From NCBI GenBank assembly GCA_022702705.1, contig CM040423.1:41136070-41200069 (forward strand): a stretch of DNA of 64,000 bases, given 5' to 3'. This DNA comes from Papilionanthe hookeriana x Papilionanthe teres (lineage: Eukaryota; Streptophyta; Magnoliopsida; Asparagales; Orchidaceae). Below the pieces are notes generated by a model. It searched no databases and had not been told where the DNA came from. It saw only the letters and a program-made list of their open reading frames with translations. Both the position numbers and the translations under genes were made by a program. This document shows, piece after piece, positions 46,315 to 57,842 of the stretch (position 1 is its first letter; each line of letters opens with the position of its first letter).

Positions 46315-46360
46315 GTCGGGCTGACGACGTTAAACCAAGCGCTTTGTGGGAGGCAACCCA
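46315..46360 (+). other. Conserved post-pol motif (element B)
   Basis: GTCGGGCTGACGACGTTAAA, then CCAAGCGCTTTGTGGGAGGC and AACCCA, starting 13 nt behind the integrase stop. It matches A and C. It is not translated in any conserved frame. Confidence 0.7.
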
Positions 46361-46674
46361 TAATTATCTTGTGTTTTTGTGTTTTAATGTAAGGTTATGC
46401 CTCGATCTTGATTAAATTTTATATTACTTTAGAAAAATTTGATGCTCATAAGTCTTTATTGACAAGCTGAAAATTATGTTGAAGTATGTAGAAATTAAAA
46501 ATAGGATCACTCTATTTTGAATATGAGTAAAAAGGAGATCAAGTTAACCTTCATTATGATAATTTACAATATGAGTTATCGAGTCTAAATTACTCTTACC
46601 AGTATAATTTACCTATCTTGGAGAACGAAATTTTGAAAATTTGACAATTAGGCGAAACGGAGTTGAACATAGTT

Positions 46675-46852
46675 CCGGCACCTAGGCGCCAGAATTCGGC
46701 GCCTAAGCGCCAGAATCAACTATGTATCAATAGGTCCGGCGCCTAGGCACCAGATTTGGTGCTTAAGCGCCACGGTTACTGGGTCGTGCAAAAACCAAAA
46801 ATTTTCAGTTTTTCACACGATTTTCCCCTTTAAATCAACCCATCTTCTTCCC
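46675..46852 (+). promoter_or_regulatory. GGCGCC dyad array and TATA-like box before the first env-position ORF of B
   Basis: Four diverged units of GGCGCCTAGGCGCC type at 46675-46772. Then come TTTAAAT (46829-46835) and, nine bases on, a pyrimidine patch CTTCTTCCC (46844-46852). The ATG follows at 46923. This is the layout of a plant core promoter. Function is inferred. Confidence 0.45.
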
Positions 46853-46922
46853 TAACCATCAAGCAATCAAAATTACGTCCCTTACACTTCATTCTTGAGA
46901 GATTTGAGAAATTTTTGAAGAA

Positions 46923-47271
46923 ATGGAAAGAAGAAATCATGGAGAAGAGGCTAGGGACAATGTATCAAGGGATCCTCAACCCTACTTCAATGGTTTCATC
47001 GCTGTAAGTTTAGAGAAAATTTTTAGATGTTTGGATAAGTTTGAAGAAGATTTTAAAAAGGATTGGAGATCGCCTTCATGAGATGTTTCATCAAGTTGAA
47101 CATCTAGAATGGCAAATGAAACTTCAATTTGATCATTTTGCGGCTTATCAAGATGCTCAAGTTGAAATGTATGCGAAGAACAAGTGGATTGATGAAAAGA
47201 CGGCTACGGATTTCTCGAGAGCGTTAGTATTCTTTCCAAGTGTAATACACAATTTCCCTTGTGAAGATTAG
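46923..47271 (+). pseudogene. First env-position ORF of B (short, frameshifted)
   Basis: ATG 46923 opens MERRNHGEEARDNVSRDPQP. Then a frameshift leads to 47041-47271, with a probable coiled-coil (LHEMFHQVEHLEWQMKLQFD) and an AAYQDAQVEMY segment like the YHDAQMN segment of A's second copy. The conserved N-terminal two thirds found in 48074-49221 is missing, so this is a remnant of the first copy. Confidence 0.55.
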
Positions 47272-47669
47272 AATATTCTGGTAATGAGATAGTTATTATG
47301 GTTTGTTGAGTCGTTGTATCGATTTAGAGAATCGATTGTGTTTGTTTGTGTATTTGCTTTCATGTTCAATGTGTGTTGTTTTTGCTTTGAAATTGTTATG
47401 TTTGGGTGTGTATTAGGAACTTAAATCAAATGTAGTACTTATCTGGAATGTATTGAGTCAATATTTAAGATTTTATATGGAAATTAGTGAGTTTGATTGA
47501 AAACCTTATGTTTGATTAGTGGATTTAATATTTAATTTTTATAAATTTTTGAAAAATATTGTGGAAGTTAGAAACAGAAGCTCTACTCTGATATGAGTAA
47601 TTGGAAGTTGAATTTATGAATTTTGGTGGAAAAATAAATTTAAAAAAAAAAAATTTGTGAAAGACGAGT

Positions 47670-47784
47670 CTGGCGCCTAGGTGCCAGAATTTGGCGCCTA
47701 AGCGCCAGTTCGGCCTGTACCCGAAAATTTACTTAAATAACCCCCAAAAGCCATTTTTGACGCCTAAGCTTCATCTTCTTCCCC
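47670..47784 (+). promoter_or_regulatory. GGCGCC dyads and TATA-like box before the second env-position ORF of B
   Basis: Two units at 47670-47709 (CTGGCGCCTAGGTGCCAG, then TTGGCGCCTAAGCGCCAG), then TTAAATA (47733-47739) and a CTTCTTCCCC patch (47775-47784). The start codon is at 48074. Same order as at 46675-46852. Confidence 0.45.
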
Positions 47785-48073
47785 ATTTTCGCAAAAATAC
47801 ATCATCTAGATCCATTTTAAGGTCAAAACATCAAGGATTTGAGCGCGAAACCACTCGATTTCTTCGTCTCAAGGTCAGATCTACACTTTAAACCATTTAT
47901 TTTCGATTTTCACCATAGATTTCCCTAAGTTTTGCTAAGAACCGAAAATTTTGAAAAAATATTTGATTTTTAGTGATTTCTTTGGATTTCTAAACTTATT
48001 TTAAGTTTTATAAACTTAAAAAGAGTTTAAATCTTTGATTCCTAAATTTGTTCTTATTTTCTTTCACGTTTAG

Positions 48074-49221
48074 ATGGCTCCAAAATCTAAACGCGGGAAG
48101 GCACGAGATAACTTTGATAGCAGCAAATTCTCTACTGCAGCTGCGCATTTTCGCTTCCATGAATTTGCAACGTCCAGAAAGTTCATTTCTGAACGAAGTT
48201 TTTACCATCCTGGAGAAATGATCGAAAACACTATTGTTGCACACAACTGGGAACGATTTTGTTATTTTACTGTTGTTGCTGTTATCCCGATTATTCGAGA
48301 ATTTTATGCAAATTTTCTGGATGCCGAGGATTATGAAGTCTTTGTCAGAGGTATCGGAGTAGGATTTAGTCCAGAAAGAATCAATATACTTTATGGCCTG
48401 CCACCGACTATTGAATGCTATTATTCTGGATTATCACCATCTGAAGGAGATTTGGATATGATTATTGCTTATCTGACTGACGGTACTGGATCTTGGAAGA
48501 TCATGAACGGAAAAAGGGTAAACTTCAAATCATATGAATTAAATGGTGTATCTAAAGCATGGCACTACTTTATATTTGCAAGATTGTTACCTTCCAACCA
48601 CCTGAGTGAAGTGACTAGTCGAGCGATCTTAAACTACTGCATTCAGAAGAAGAAGCCTATTGATGTCGGGAGCATTATTTATGATTCTGTGGAGTCTACT
48701 GCGAGGTCCAGCACTTCTGTTGGATTGGGATTTCCATCTCTGATCTACTCACTATGTGTTAAGAATGGAGTCACTGCTGATATTTCTGAGGAGAAGCTGA
48801 AGTCTACTAAGCCAATTGGGCAGGAGAGTGTTAGTATCTATGATCGTCTTCGAGGGAAGAGATCAACGGCTCCTTCTACTTCGCACATACTTCGAGTAGA
48901 CCTTCTACTTCTAGACCCTCTACTTCTTCCGAGCCACCATCGGATTTCCGGGAATCAATGCATGATCGGTTTTAGAGCAGCGAGCGGGAGTTATTTCAAA
49001 CTCACTGCAGGATTGATACTATTGATAGAAAACTAGATCATTTATCTGATTATACCCAGAGGAAGAGTAATTATGATGCTGAGTATGATGAAGCCCTAGT
49101 CAGATTTCTGAAGGGTGAACATGATGTTAGTTTTCCTAGTTTCACACCATTTGTAGATCCTAAGGACGTAGAATTTTCCTTTGGTGATGAAGATGATGAT
49201 GAGGCTACAGCTAGTGATTAG
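48074..49221 (+). pseudogene. Second env-position gene of B (putative plant transposon protein)
   Basis: The longest copy in the window. 48074-49036 is open for 320 codons. It has a basic start (MAPKSKRGKARDN), a conserved domain with ERSFYHPGEMIENTIVAHNW, AVIPIIREFYANF, KAWHYFIFARLLP and AILNYCIQKKKPIDVGSII, then a Ser/Thr/Pro-rich linker. A frameshift near 48885 and a stop near 48972 separate the last part, which ends acidic at TAG 49219-49221. Many plant Athila elements carry such a gene in the env position. No signal peptide, transmembrane segment or glycoprotein feature is seen, so a membrane-fusion role is not supported. Function unknown. Confidence 0.75.
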
Positions 49222-50481
49222 TAGTTATAGATTTCTATGATGTGTTACTCTGTTAGTTTGTTTTATTTGGATTGTTTGTTAGTTTTGTATTTGATGTATG
49301 TTGACTGTTTAGTATTAGGATTTTGTTGTGTTGAGACTGAATTTAGAATTAATTTATATATTGTTTTAGTTTAATGCTTAGTACTTAATTATTTTGCTCT
49401 ATTTTAATTCTGTTTCAAATTTAATATCATCATAAAATTAGCTTGCTTACTTTTTATATACATGCTTCAATTTTATCTTAATTATTCATGAAAGCATGAT
49501 TAGAAGTTAATTTTTCTTTTTAAGATTGTTTTTACATACTTATTAAAAATTCTTATGATTTTCTTTCTCTCATACTTTCAAATTATCATAGTATACCAAA
49601 ACTTAAGTTTTGGGGAAGGGAAAATCCATTCAAAATGAAATTTTATTTGTCCTTAAAAAGCTAATATTTTCTTAAAAATAAAAACTTTTTAACATAACTT
49701 AAGAAATAAAGAATTTATTTGAGATCACTTTTATTTTTGAAATTATAAACAATTTAGTGAAATTAACCAAAATTTTACTAACTTTAATTGATTTTAAGAA
49801 TAGAATTATTTAACTTAAAGAAGAATGAGATAAAGAATTTTCTATTCATGGTAGAAATAATAGAATTTTAGAATTATTAAGTAATAAAAAATTATCACTT
49901 GAAAAAGAAAAGATTGGAATTCTTTTTGAATTTTTATTTATCTTATAATAATTAAGTAGAAATGTATAAGTTTTGAAAATATAAGTTAAGGATAGTGAAG
50001 TTCAAAACCATTAACAAGTTATCCAGATATAGTAACCTCTCTATAAAAAAAAAAAAAAAAGAAAGAAAGAAAAGAAAAAGATAGAGAGGAGAAGCTTGAG
50101 GAAATGCCTAATCAAAAATTGGCTTCACTTGAATTATATTATAGGATGAAAACTAGTTACATACTTTACTTAATTTTTATACATAAATATTTATTTAGAA
50201 AAGATTTTTCAATAAGATCTTTTTCTTGTAAATAATCTATGAAATCTTAATATAATAGACTTATATTATTTTCAAAATGAATGAAAAGTTTGAAATCTTA
50301 TGATTTGGTAGTTAAATATTCTTTAAATTCTTAAAATTAAACCTAGTTAGTGAAATTGGGTTAATAATTTACTAAAGACTTTATAAAATCAAAAATTATA
50401 AGGAATCTTAAATATTTATCTATATTTCCAAAAGTTATATTTTATATAGTAAAAAGAGTTACTTGAGGACAAGTAACATTT
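49222..50481 (+). other. Element B 3' noncoding region
   Basis: AT-rich, no gene. It holds the purine run and the 'gaagcttgaggaaatg' / 'ttggcttcacttga' stretch (50046-50141) shared with A and C. Confidence 0.6.
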
Positions 50482-50496
50482 AAGTTTGGGGGATTT
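50482..50496 (+). other. Polypurine tract of B
   Basis: AAGTTTGGGGGATTT directly before the 3' LTR. Same as C (52511-52525 on the minus strand) and close to A. Confidence 0.85.
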
Positions 50497-52255
50497 TGAT
50501 CTATAAAAAAATACCTATTTCTTTATGTCTTAATTCTTATTAATTTCTAAGGATATTATACTTTAATGAAAGGTATTTTTTGTGTTTTTGGATGTAGGTA
50601 ATGTAAAAAGGTCCAAGAAGGAAAAAGGAGCAAAAAGGAGCAAAATACCAAAAGTATAAAAAAATATGGTCTGGCGCCTAGGCGCTAGAAACTGGCGCCT
50701 AAGCGCCAGACTCGATACAAAAACTGTCAAGTTTTTGACAACATTTGATCAGTTATTTTGACGGAGTGAGCGGTTATTGGACATTCTAGAAGGTTGGCAG
50801 TTGTTCCTTGATAATAGGACATGTGATACATTGCATTTGGACGCTCCAAAACGGTTTTAATCGCGAAGAGGTGCGAGCCAAAGTGAAGAGGTACGAAGAA
50901 CTGGACGCGGTGTCCGGTGCTCAGGCGCCAGATTCCGGCGCCTAGGTGCCAGACCGACCTTCTAGAAGATTCATTGAATGTGGACATGTTTTGAAGAGGT
51001 GCCTCGAGGCAACCCTTGAAGCCTATAAATAGAGGTCCATTTCTTCAGAAAACGTGCCCCTCCCATTGTACCCATTTCTCTTATCTACTTTAGGATCTCT
51101 CATTCTTAGAGAGAGAATTAGAGAGAGAAATTTAGGGCCACTTTTGTTTAAGTTTAGTGAGTTTGTTTTCAAGTTATTGCATCTGGAGTTCATTACACTG
51201 TGGAGTTAGTAGGAATCAAAAGATCTATAGAAAAAATATTTGAGATTAGTATTTTTACATTTGATTCAAAGTTTAATTATCATGTTTTGCTATTTATTTT
51301 CAATGTGTTCTGAGTAGTTAGTTTACTTTCTTCCTTCAATTATGAAGAGATAGATAAGATAATATAAATATTCGATGGAGAAATAAAATTCAAAATATTT
51401 TCAAAACATTGTGATGACATTAATACATGATCTTACTTTACTTTTTAAATTGGCCATTTGAATTGTTAAAACCTGTTGAAGAGTTTTGAAACCTTGAAGG
51501 AGAAGAACTCTTAACTTGTAAATGTCACATGAATCCTTGGGTAGTCGAAGGTCATGTGCGGGCTATTCATGGTGAAGTGCAAATAAATAGGAAGATAAGA
51601 TTTAAAGGGCGTAGAATTGATAAGGTTTTAGAGTGATAGACTAAATTCTTATAATTTGATTTATAGACTAGGAAATGGTCACTAGTAGGGCCGACCATAG
51701 CCACCCTTGGACATCTAGAAGTGTGAGCCTAGATTAACCCATTCTACTAACAATACATCAGGACCTATTCTGTAAATTAGTCAATGTTCTTTGCGCCTGG
51801 ATCAAAGGGCAAATAATAGGAATGCTTCTATTTGGCACAATACCATAAATCAAGTTATCCAACGAATATTAAATTATCTTAGAAATCTTAGATTAATTGA
51901 AGGAAAGAAAGTTTTTTATTTTATATAGAATTCATAAAATCATTTTATTATTATTGTTTTCTTTATTTGCATCTAGTAAATTAATAGTAATTTATAATCA
52001 AATTAAAAGATAAAATAAAAAAATTTTTACTATTTTATTTTTCTCTATAAATCTTCCCTGTGGGATCGATATTGGGGTCTTTGTTTAAAAACTCTATATT
52101 ACTTGAAACGATGTGTATACTTGTGTAGTACCTCTAGTGTGTAAAAATATTTTCGAATTATTAATTTTATACACTAGCCGCTATTTATAAATTGAGTCAA
52201 AGCTTTTGGCTATCTTTTGGAAGCAATCATTACTGTGTTATTTGCGGTCGGGTCA
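50497..52255 (+). mobile_element. Element B 3' LTR
   Basis: 1,759 bp, TGATCTATAAA...GGTCGGGTCA. It has two dyad units at each of 50670-50710 and 50914-50953, and a TATA box at 51024-51031. It keeps about 170 bp (51183-51350) that are replaced in the 5' LTR. Confidence 0.93.
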
Positions 52256-52260
52256 GTAAT
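52256..52260. repeat. Target-site duplication GTAAT of B, right copy
   Basis: Perfect partner of 39340-39344. Confidence 0.95.
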
Positions 52261-52510
52261 CTCATTCAAAAATATGCAAGAAGTGTAAAAGAGATTAAGC
52301 ATCAAAAGACTTATCGAAAGGTGTCAGGGTAGAATTTCATTTCTTGCTCGTTTTTGCTCCAAATTGCACTGTTTTTGCTTCCTTTTGCTCCAATCACCAT
52401 TTCTTGTACCAAAAACCAAAAAACATAAAAAATACCTTTCTTTAAAGTGTAATATCATCAAAAATAAGTAAAATGATATAGCAAAAAGCGTATATATTTT
52501 AGGCGTGTTA
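52261..52510 (-). mobile_element. Element C 3' LTR, part 2
   Basis: Continuation of 37620-39344, matching 59569-59822. It ends GTGTTA where the other LTR has GTGTCA, so the terminal dinucleotide has mutated. Confidence 0.92.
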
Positions 52511-52525
52511 AAATCCCCCAAACTT
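52511..52525 (-). other. Polypurine tract of C
   Basis: Minus-strand AAGTTTGGGGGATTT next to the 3' LTR; identical to B. Confidence 0.85.
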
Positions 52526-54495
52526 AACTGTTACTTGTCCTCAAGTAACACTTTTACTACATAAAAATATAACTCAAGGCAATGTACTTTTCACCTGTAA
52601 GACACTAAAATTTTTCATTTAAAAGAATATATTGGTTAGACTTTTAGAAAGAAATTCAGTAACGCGGGTTAACACTACAGATATAAGAATATTCAGTAAT
52701 CAAGTCTAAGGGTTCTAGTCTTCTATTTATTTCAAGATAAACCATAATTTGTTACATTAAGAGTGCCTTGAAAGATTATGTGAAAAGGAGTTCATGCAAA
52801 CTTCATCAGAATGTAGGCCAATACTTTAAATATAAATTCAGAAATGAAATCAAGTTCTCCCTTTAGGGTGACTCAAGTGAAGCCAATTTTTTATTAGACA
52901 TCTCCTTAAGCTTCTCCTCATAAATATTTTTCTTTCTCTTTTTTTTTTCGGGATCATTTTCAATCCCTTTTTTTCACTCTTTTTTTTAATGAGGATTACT
53001 ATATCTACAGAGCCTGTAATGATTTTGAACTTCACTCTCCTCTTTCTAAAGTTCAAACTTGAAACACATCCTTACTTTATAATTAGGTATGAGCTTTATT
53101 ATTCATCATAAAGTCACAATCTCTTCTTAACACACAATACTTTAAGTCTCTTAACATTTCAAAAATACAGTTTTCTTTACTTTAAATAGTATAATCAAAT
53201 TCTTTCATACCAAATATTTTATCCTTATAAAATTAACTTTTATTACTAAAAAATTTCATCCAATCCTTCCATACTATTCAACTAAAATAAAAAGTTTTAG
53301 TTATCTCAAGCGAGGTTCAATTGCCAGAAGTTATGCTAATAATTTTTGAAAATATAATAATTGAGAACAAATAAGAGTTAATATTTTTCTCCCCCCTAAA
53401 CTTAAATTTCAAAAATATTTTCCAATTAATTCCATAAAATGTTGCATGAAGAAAAAGTAAAGGTTGAATCTAATTACTACTACAACATCCTATCAAATTC
53501 ATATAATGCATAATCAGGATAGAATGACTGTAAGAGAAAGCAAAGCTAACCTAAAACATGCTTGTAATAAAATTACACTGAAAGGAAGTATTTTCACATT
53601 AAAATTTTATTTTTCTTCCTACCCCCAAACTTAATTTTTAACATATATAGCATTCAATACAGAAAATATAAGCAGGAAGAAAACAATTTAGAAATTCTAT
53701 CTACCATAAATGTCTATCAAAATCATTTGCAAGAATTGATTAGGACAGAACAATATGCAGCAGAAAGTAAATCTAAACTATTCATACCAGAATGAAATTA
53801 ACTAAATAAAAGTCTAACTAGCATAACATATATCAGTATGGGAATATAAAAATGTTCTTCAAGACCTAAATAAAGTTGTAACATAAACATAAACACACAT
53901 ATGATAAATGAGGTCAATTCATCCTTTAACTCATCACATCTCACTGATTAACTTCCAATTTCTAACGGAATCACTACACTAATAAATTAGGTACTTTCAA
54001 ATAATTTTATAGATTATAATCCCAAAGATAAGATTATCCCTGATAAATGGTTTCCGGACACCAATCTCAAGTATTATCTAATCCCTTTAATTAAGCACCT
54101 ATAACAGTTATGAAGATAGTGTAACATCATCCTAATGGTATTCATTAAATAAGTTCGCGGCTCCTACCTAATGAAAATAAAGTTGCAGAAAGGAAGTAAC
54201 AAATTAAGATGGAACTTTCAATGTTCGAAATTCATGATTTCTCTTGTAAAACTCAAGTCTGAGTGAGACCCAAGTCACAGTGGACTCATTAATCCAACTA
54301 CTACAAGAGATCAAGTCTAGCCATAATAAGAAGTTAAGGAATCACATCCTTCATGACACACAAAGGTCAAACTACTAAAAATCCAAACATCTACTAATCA
54401 ACAATCAAACTGATCAATCCACTATAAAGCAAATACAATAGATCACTAATAATCATGACTCTCAAGCACACTAAATCAAAGCACACTGATAACTA
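52526..54495 (-). other. Element C 3' noncoding region
   Basis: No gene was recognised, and no trace of the env-position genes seen in A and B at this place. It contains the shared stretch with 'aagtgaagccaa' and 'cttaagcttctcctca' (52873-52921) and a C/T-rich run to 52990. The ORF 52850-53056 (minus) lies on this low-complexity stretch. Confidence 0.6.
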
Positions 54496-54541
54496 TGGGT
54501 TGCCTCCCATAAAGCGTTTGGTTTAACGTCGTTAGCCCGAC
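54496..54541 (-). other. Conserved post-pol motif (element C)
   Basis: Minus-strand GTCGGGCTAACGACGTTAAA, then CCAAACGCTTTATGGGAGGC and AACCCA. It is kept although C has no pol behind its protease, so it marks where the missing pol would end. Confidence 0.7.
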
Positions 54542-54566
54542 AAATGATTCCACCTGGATCAAAATT

Positions 54567-55492
54567 TCAATTAAGTAATCCTCGATCAATCACCCAATCA
54601 TTTTCAGATCTAGGGATTCCTATAAAATCCTCAAATTTTAATTTTTCATTTAGCTCTTCATTTTCAGTTTGATTTATATCATTGTTCCTCATATTTCTTT
54701 CTAGATCCAACATTCTTCTATTGATTTTCTCAATCCGCATATTAATATCATCCTTGAAATTTATAAGAAATGGATCTTTATAAGATACTTCAATATCTCC
54801 CAAATTTTGGATCAGATTCTCTTTAGATAATTCAGATTCAGGATCAAATTCTTCTAAGTTACTCTTCTATTTCAAGTTATATTCCAATTTTTCCCCTTTA
54901 TAATTATTAAATGATTGAGGATCTATCTTAGTTGAGGAAATAGGTTTTTCTAATTCCTTAGGAATTTCTTCCATTGGTCTTCTAATATCCTTATCCTCTT
55001 TTCTCAACTCAAAGTTCTTTTGAAATTTATCCTCAAATTCTCTTCCAAGTCCTAGTTCAATAATTTTATCTTGTTCATCATTTAATTCAGGTTTTTCGTG
55101 TGATTGAGTCGTATCTAAAGATATAAAGACTGGTTGTGTAGATGAATTCTCTAAATAGATCGGCTTTAAAATTGTATGGGGTACATCCATCTTAAGTTCA
55201 TGAGATTTTTCAACAAATGGAATTAAATGTTTACTATTTTTGGTAGCGTCCATCATTTCACACCTCTCCTGAACATACATACAGTCTTCTTAAATAAAGT
55301 TTTCGAATCATCATGAAAATCTATTTCAATCTCATCTTTTAACTTACTCTCAAAACTTTCTTGGAAATTGCCTTTACTTAAATAATCAATTTCATCCATC
55401 CAAAAACAATCATCATCTTTTCTCTCAGCTGGATATTTCATTGTCTTTAATACATCAAAAGTGACTTCATGGTCATTAATATTTATAGCCAA
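54567..55492 (-). pseudogene. Protease-RT linker of C (acidic, broken)
   Basis: Three minus-strand ORFs (55253-55492, 54867-55280, 54567-54803) in different frames. The first continues the protease as in B (VTFDVLKTMKYPAE against IKFNVLKSMKYPDK in B). The rest is acidic and Glu/Lys-rich (ELNDEQDKIIELGLGREFED) with no catalytic domain. It ends about 25 nt before the post-pol motif, with no RT sequence. Confidence 0.6.
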
Positions 55493-55501
55493 CTCTCTTT
55501 T

Positions 55502-56017
55502 TTACACATCTATCATAGCTTGTCCAGTAACAAGGAAAGGTCTCCCTAAAATAATTGGAATTTCTTTATCTTCCTCTATATCTAATATAATAAAGTCCAA
55601 AGGAAAGATAAATTTATCCACTTTAACAAGCATGTCTTCTATAACTCCTTTTGGATAAATGATAGATCGATCAGCTAACATAAGGGTTACAGTAGTGGGA
55701 GAAATATCGATTAAACCTAACCTTCTAATAATAGATAGAGGCATCACATTAATGCTCACTCCTAAATCACATAAAGCTTTTCCACATAATTTTTCTCCAA
55801 TTGCACAAGGAATTGTAAAGTTACAAGGATCTTTAAGTTTCCGAGGAAAATTTTTCTGAAGTATGGCACTGCACTCCTCACTTAGTGAAACTGTCTCATA
55901 ATCCCCAAATTTCCTTTTCTTGTTTAATATATCCTTTATAAACTTTGCATAACTTGGCATCTGTTTCAAATTTTCAGTGAAAGGAATATTTATCGTTAAC
56001 TTCTTAAGTACTTTCAT
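55502..56017 (-). pseudogene. Protease of element C
   Basis: 171 codons with CDLGVSINVM at the active site (B: CDLGASINLM), ADRSIIYPKGVIEDM, and IILGRPFLVTGQAMIDV. A stop at 55502-55504 cuts it from the linker, which continues in another frame. The alanine behind DLG is changed to valine, which may weaken catalysis. Confidence 0.82.
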
Positions 56018-57599
56018 GAACTTTGAAATTTTTTTATCTAACTCATGTTGTCTAAGTCTTTGAGGAAATGAAGGTGGTGGTCTTTACAAACTGATTTTAG
56101 TTGGAAATATTAATTTTTCCAGATCCTTAGAAACATGTTCTTCAGGTCTTTTAGTTTCCTTTGTTTCTCTCACAACATCTTTGTCTTTTCTAACCACATC
56201 CTCTATTTCTCTTCCACTTTTTAATTGGACAGCTTCTATTTGTTCATTAGTGTTCTTTTTAGGGTTTATCTCAATGTTGCTAGGAAGTGTTTCTTGGGGT
56301 CTATTGCTAAGTGAATTAGCAATTTTTCTCAGTTGATTCTCTATATTTTTAATCGCAAAATTTTGACTTTGCAACTGGTTTCCTATTTGCAATACCACTT
56401 CTTCCATAGACATCTTCTTATCCTCAAATTGTTGATCATTGTTAGAGTCCGGTGGATATGAAGGTCTATAGTTTGTGTTCCCCTGATTATTCCAACTTTC
56501 ATTATGATTTGCATGATTATTTTCCCATTTTAGGTTTCCACCATTAGTAGTATGATTCCAGTTAAATTTAGGATGGTTCTCCTAATCTGGGTTGTAAAAG
56601 TTAGAGTACGGGTTGTTTATGGTATTTAAAGTCTCATATGATAATTTAGAATCAATTATAGGCCCTAATGAACTTTCCTCACTTATAGGAGTAAATTGAG
56701 GTTGGTTCATTCCAAATTGTTCCAACTTCCTTGATATTGCAGCAGCCTGAGATACAAGAATTGCAATCGCATCCGTATCATGAACACTAGCTACATTTTT
56801 ATGATTTTCCCTTGCAAAGGGTCATTGAAATTCATTTGTAGCTATTTTTTCAATTAATGCATACACTTCATCAAATGATTTTGACATTAATGATCCACCA
56901 GCGGCAGCATCAATTATAGACCTAGAGGATTCTACTAACCCATTATAAAAAGTTTGAATGATTAACCAATCGGGCAGATCATGGTGTGGACACTTTCTTA
57001 GGAGTTACTTAAATCTTTCCCAGACTTAGTATATTGATTCTCCTTCATACTGACAAAATGAGATAATATCGTTTCTAAGTTTAGTAGTCCTTGAAGGTGG
57101 AAAATACTTAGCTAGGAATTTCTGACTTAACTCCTCCCAATTTTTAATAGTAGCCGAGTGCTAATGAATATAACCACATTTTAGCCTTATCCCTTAGTGA
57201 GAAAGGAAAAAGTCTTAGCCTAACAGCATCGTCTGACATGCCATTATAACGAAATGTAGCACAAATTTCTAGAAAATTTGATAAGTGTAAATAGGGTTCC
57301 TCCGAAGGAGTTCCCCCAAACTGATTATTCTGCACCAGTTGGATAATTTCAGGATTTATTTCAAACGAATCAGTTTCTACGACAGGGTTTTGTATACTAG
57401 AGTGAATTTCATCTGTCGTAGGATTTATGTAATCCCTCAATGAAGTATGATGATTTTCCAAGTTATTATCATGAAAGTTTTCCATTTCCATTTCTAGTTT
57501 TTTGAGTCCTTTCTGTATTTTTATTATTTTTTTATTTTTTTCAAACTCGGGATCATAAGACACAAGTCCTGTAGATCCTTTGTTTCGCATACGCAACAT
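56018..57599 (-). pseudogene. Gag of element C (broken)
   Basis: The start is taken at the Met near 57599 or 57590 (MLRMRNKGSTGLVSYD) because it aligns with B's gag start. The upstream residues of the 187-codon ORF come from noncoding leader. The core includes LRLFPFSLRDKAKMWLYSL, and the frame breaks near 57150. Family sequence then goes on with stops (CPHHDLPDWLIIQTFYNGL near 56960) to 56084-56413 (MSMEEVVLQIGNQLQSQNFA). Gag would be the main product of a nonautonomous element. Confidence 0.8.
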
Positions 57600-57824
57600 A
57601 ACAAACAATACATTAACAATTAAACAAATAATAAATGAAATATATTTAACACAACAAAACATTTTCACGAACACCTTATTTTTCATATAAACAAATTTTT
57701 TTTTCACAACACTTTTTCATATAAAAACACTTTTCACACAAAAATAGTTTTTACGACACTACAGTTTTCCAAGTCTAAGCCTAATTACTTCAACTAAAAT
57801 TCTCCTAAAGTTCTTACCGAAGCT

Positions 57825-57842
57825 TCCTCGACAACGGCGCCA
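57825..57842 (-). other. Primer-binding site of C
   Basis: Minus-strand TGGCGCCGTTGTCGAGGA, six bases from the LTR. It is tRNA-Asp-like at its first 11 bases, as in Athila elements. Confidence 0.85.

Larger units (their letters stand above)
39345..52255 (+). mobile_element. Athila-type element B (plus), 12,911 bp
   Basis: Complete from LTR to LTR with a perfect GTAAT duplication. It has a 5' LTR of 1,634 bp, PBS, gag, protease, RT, RNase H, integrase, conserved post-pol motif, two env-position ORFs, PPT and a 3' LTR of 1,759 bp. Each gene has frameshifts or stops, so it is probably inactive. It lies in the 3' LTR of C and is the last insertion in this nest. Confidence 0.93.

Noticed and set aside
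48074..49221. Retrovirus-like envelope glycoprotein
   Set aside because: No signal peptide, membrane segment or cysteine pattern is visible. The domain fits the putative plant transposon protein family, so env-position is used only as a location.
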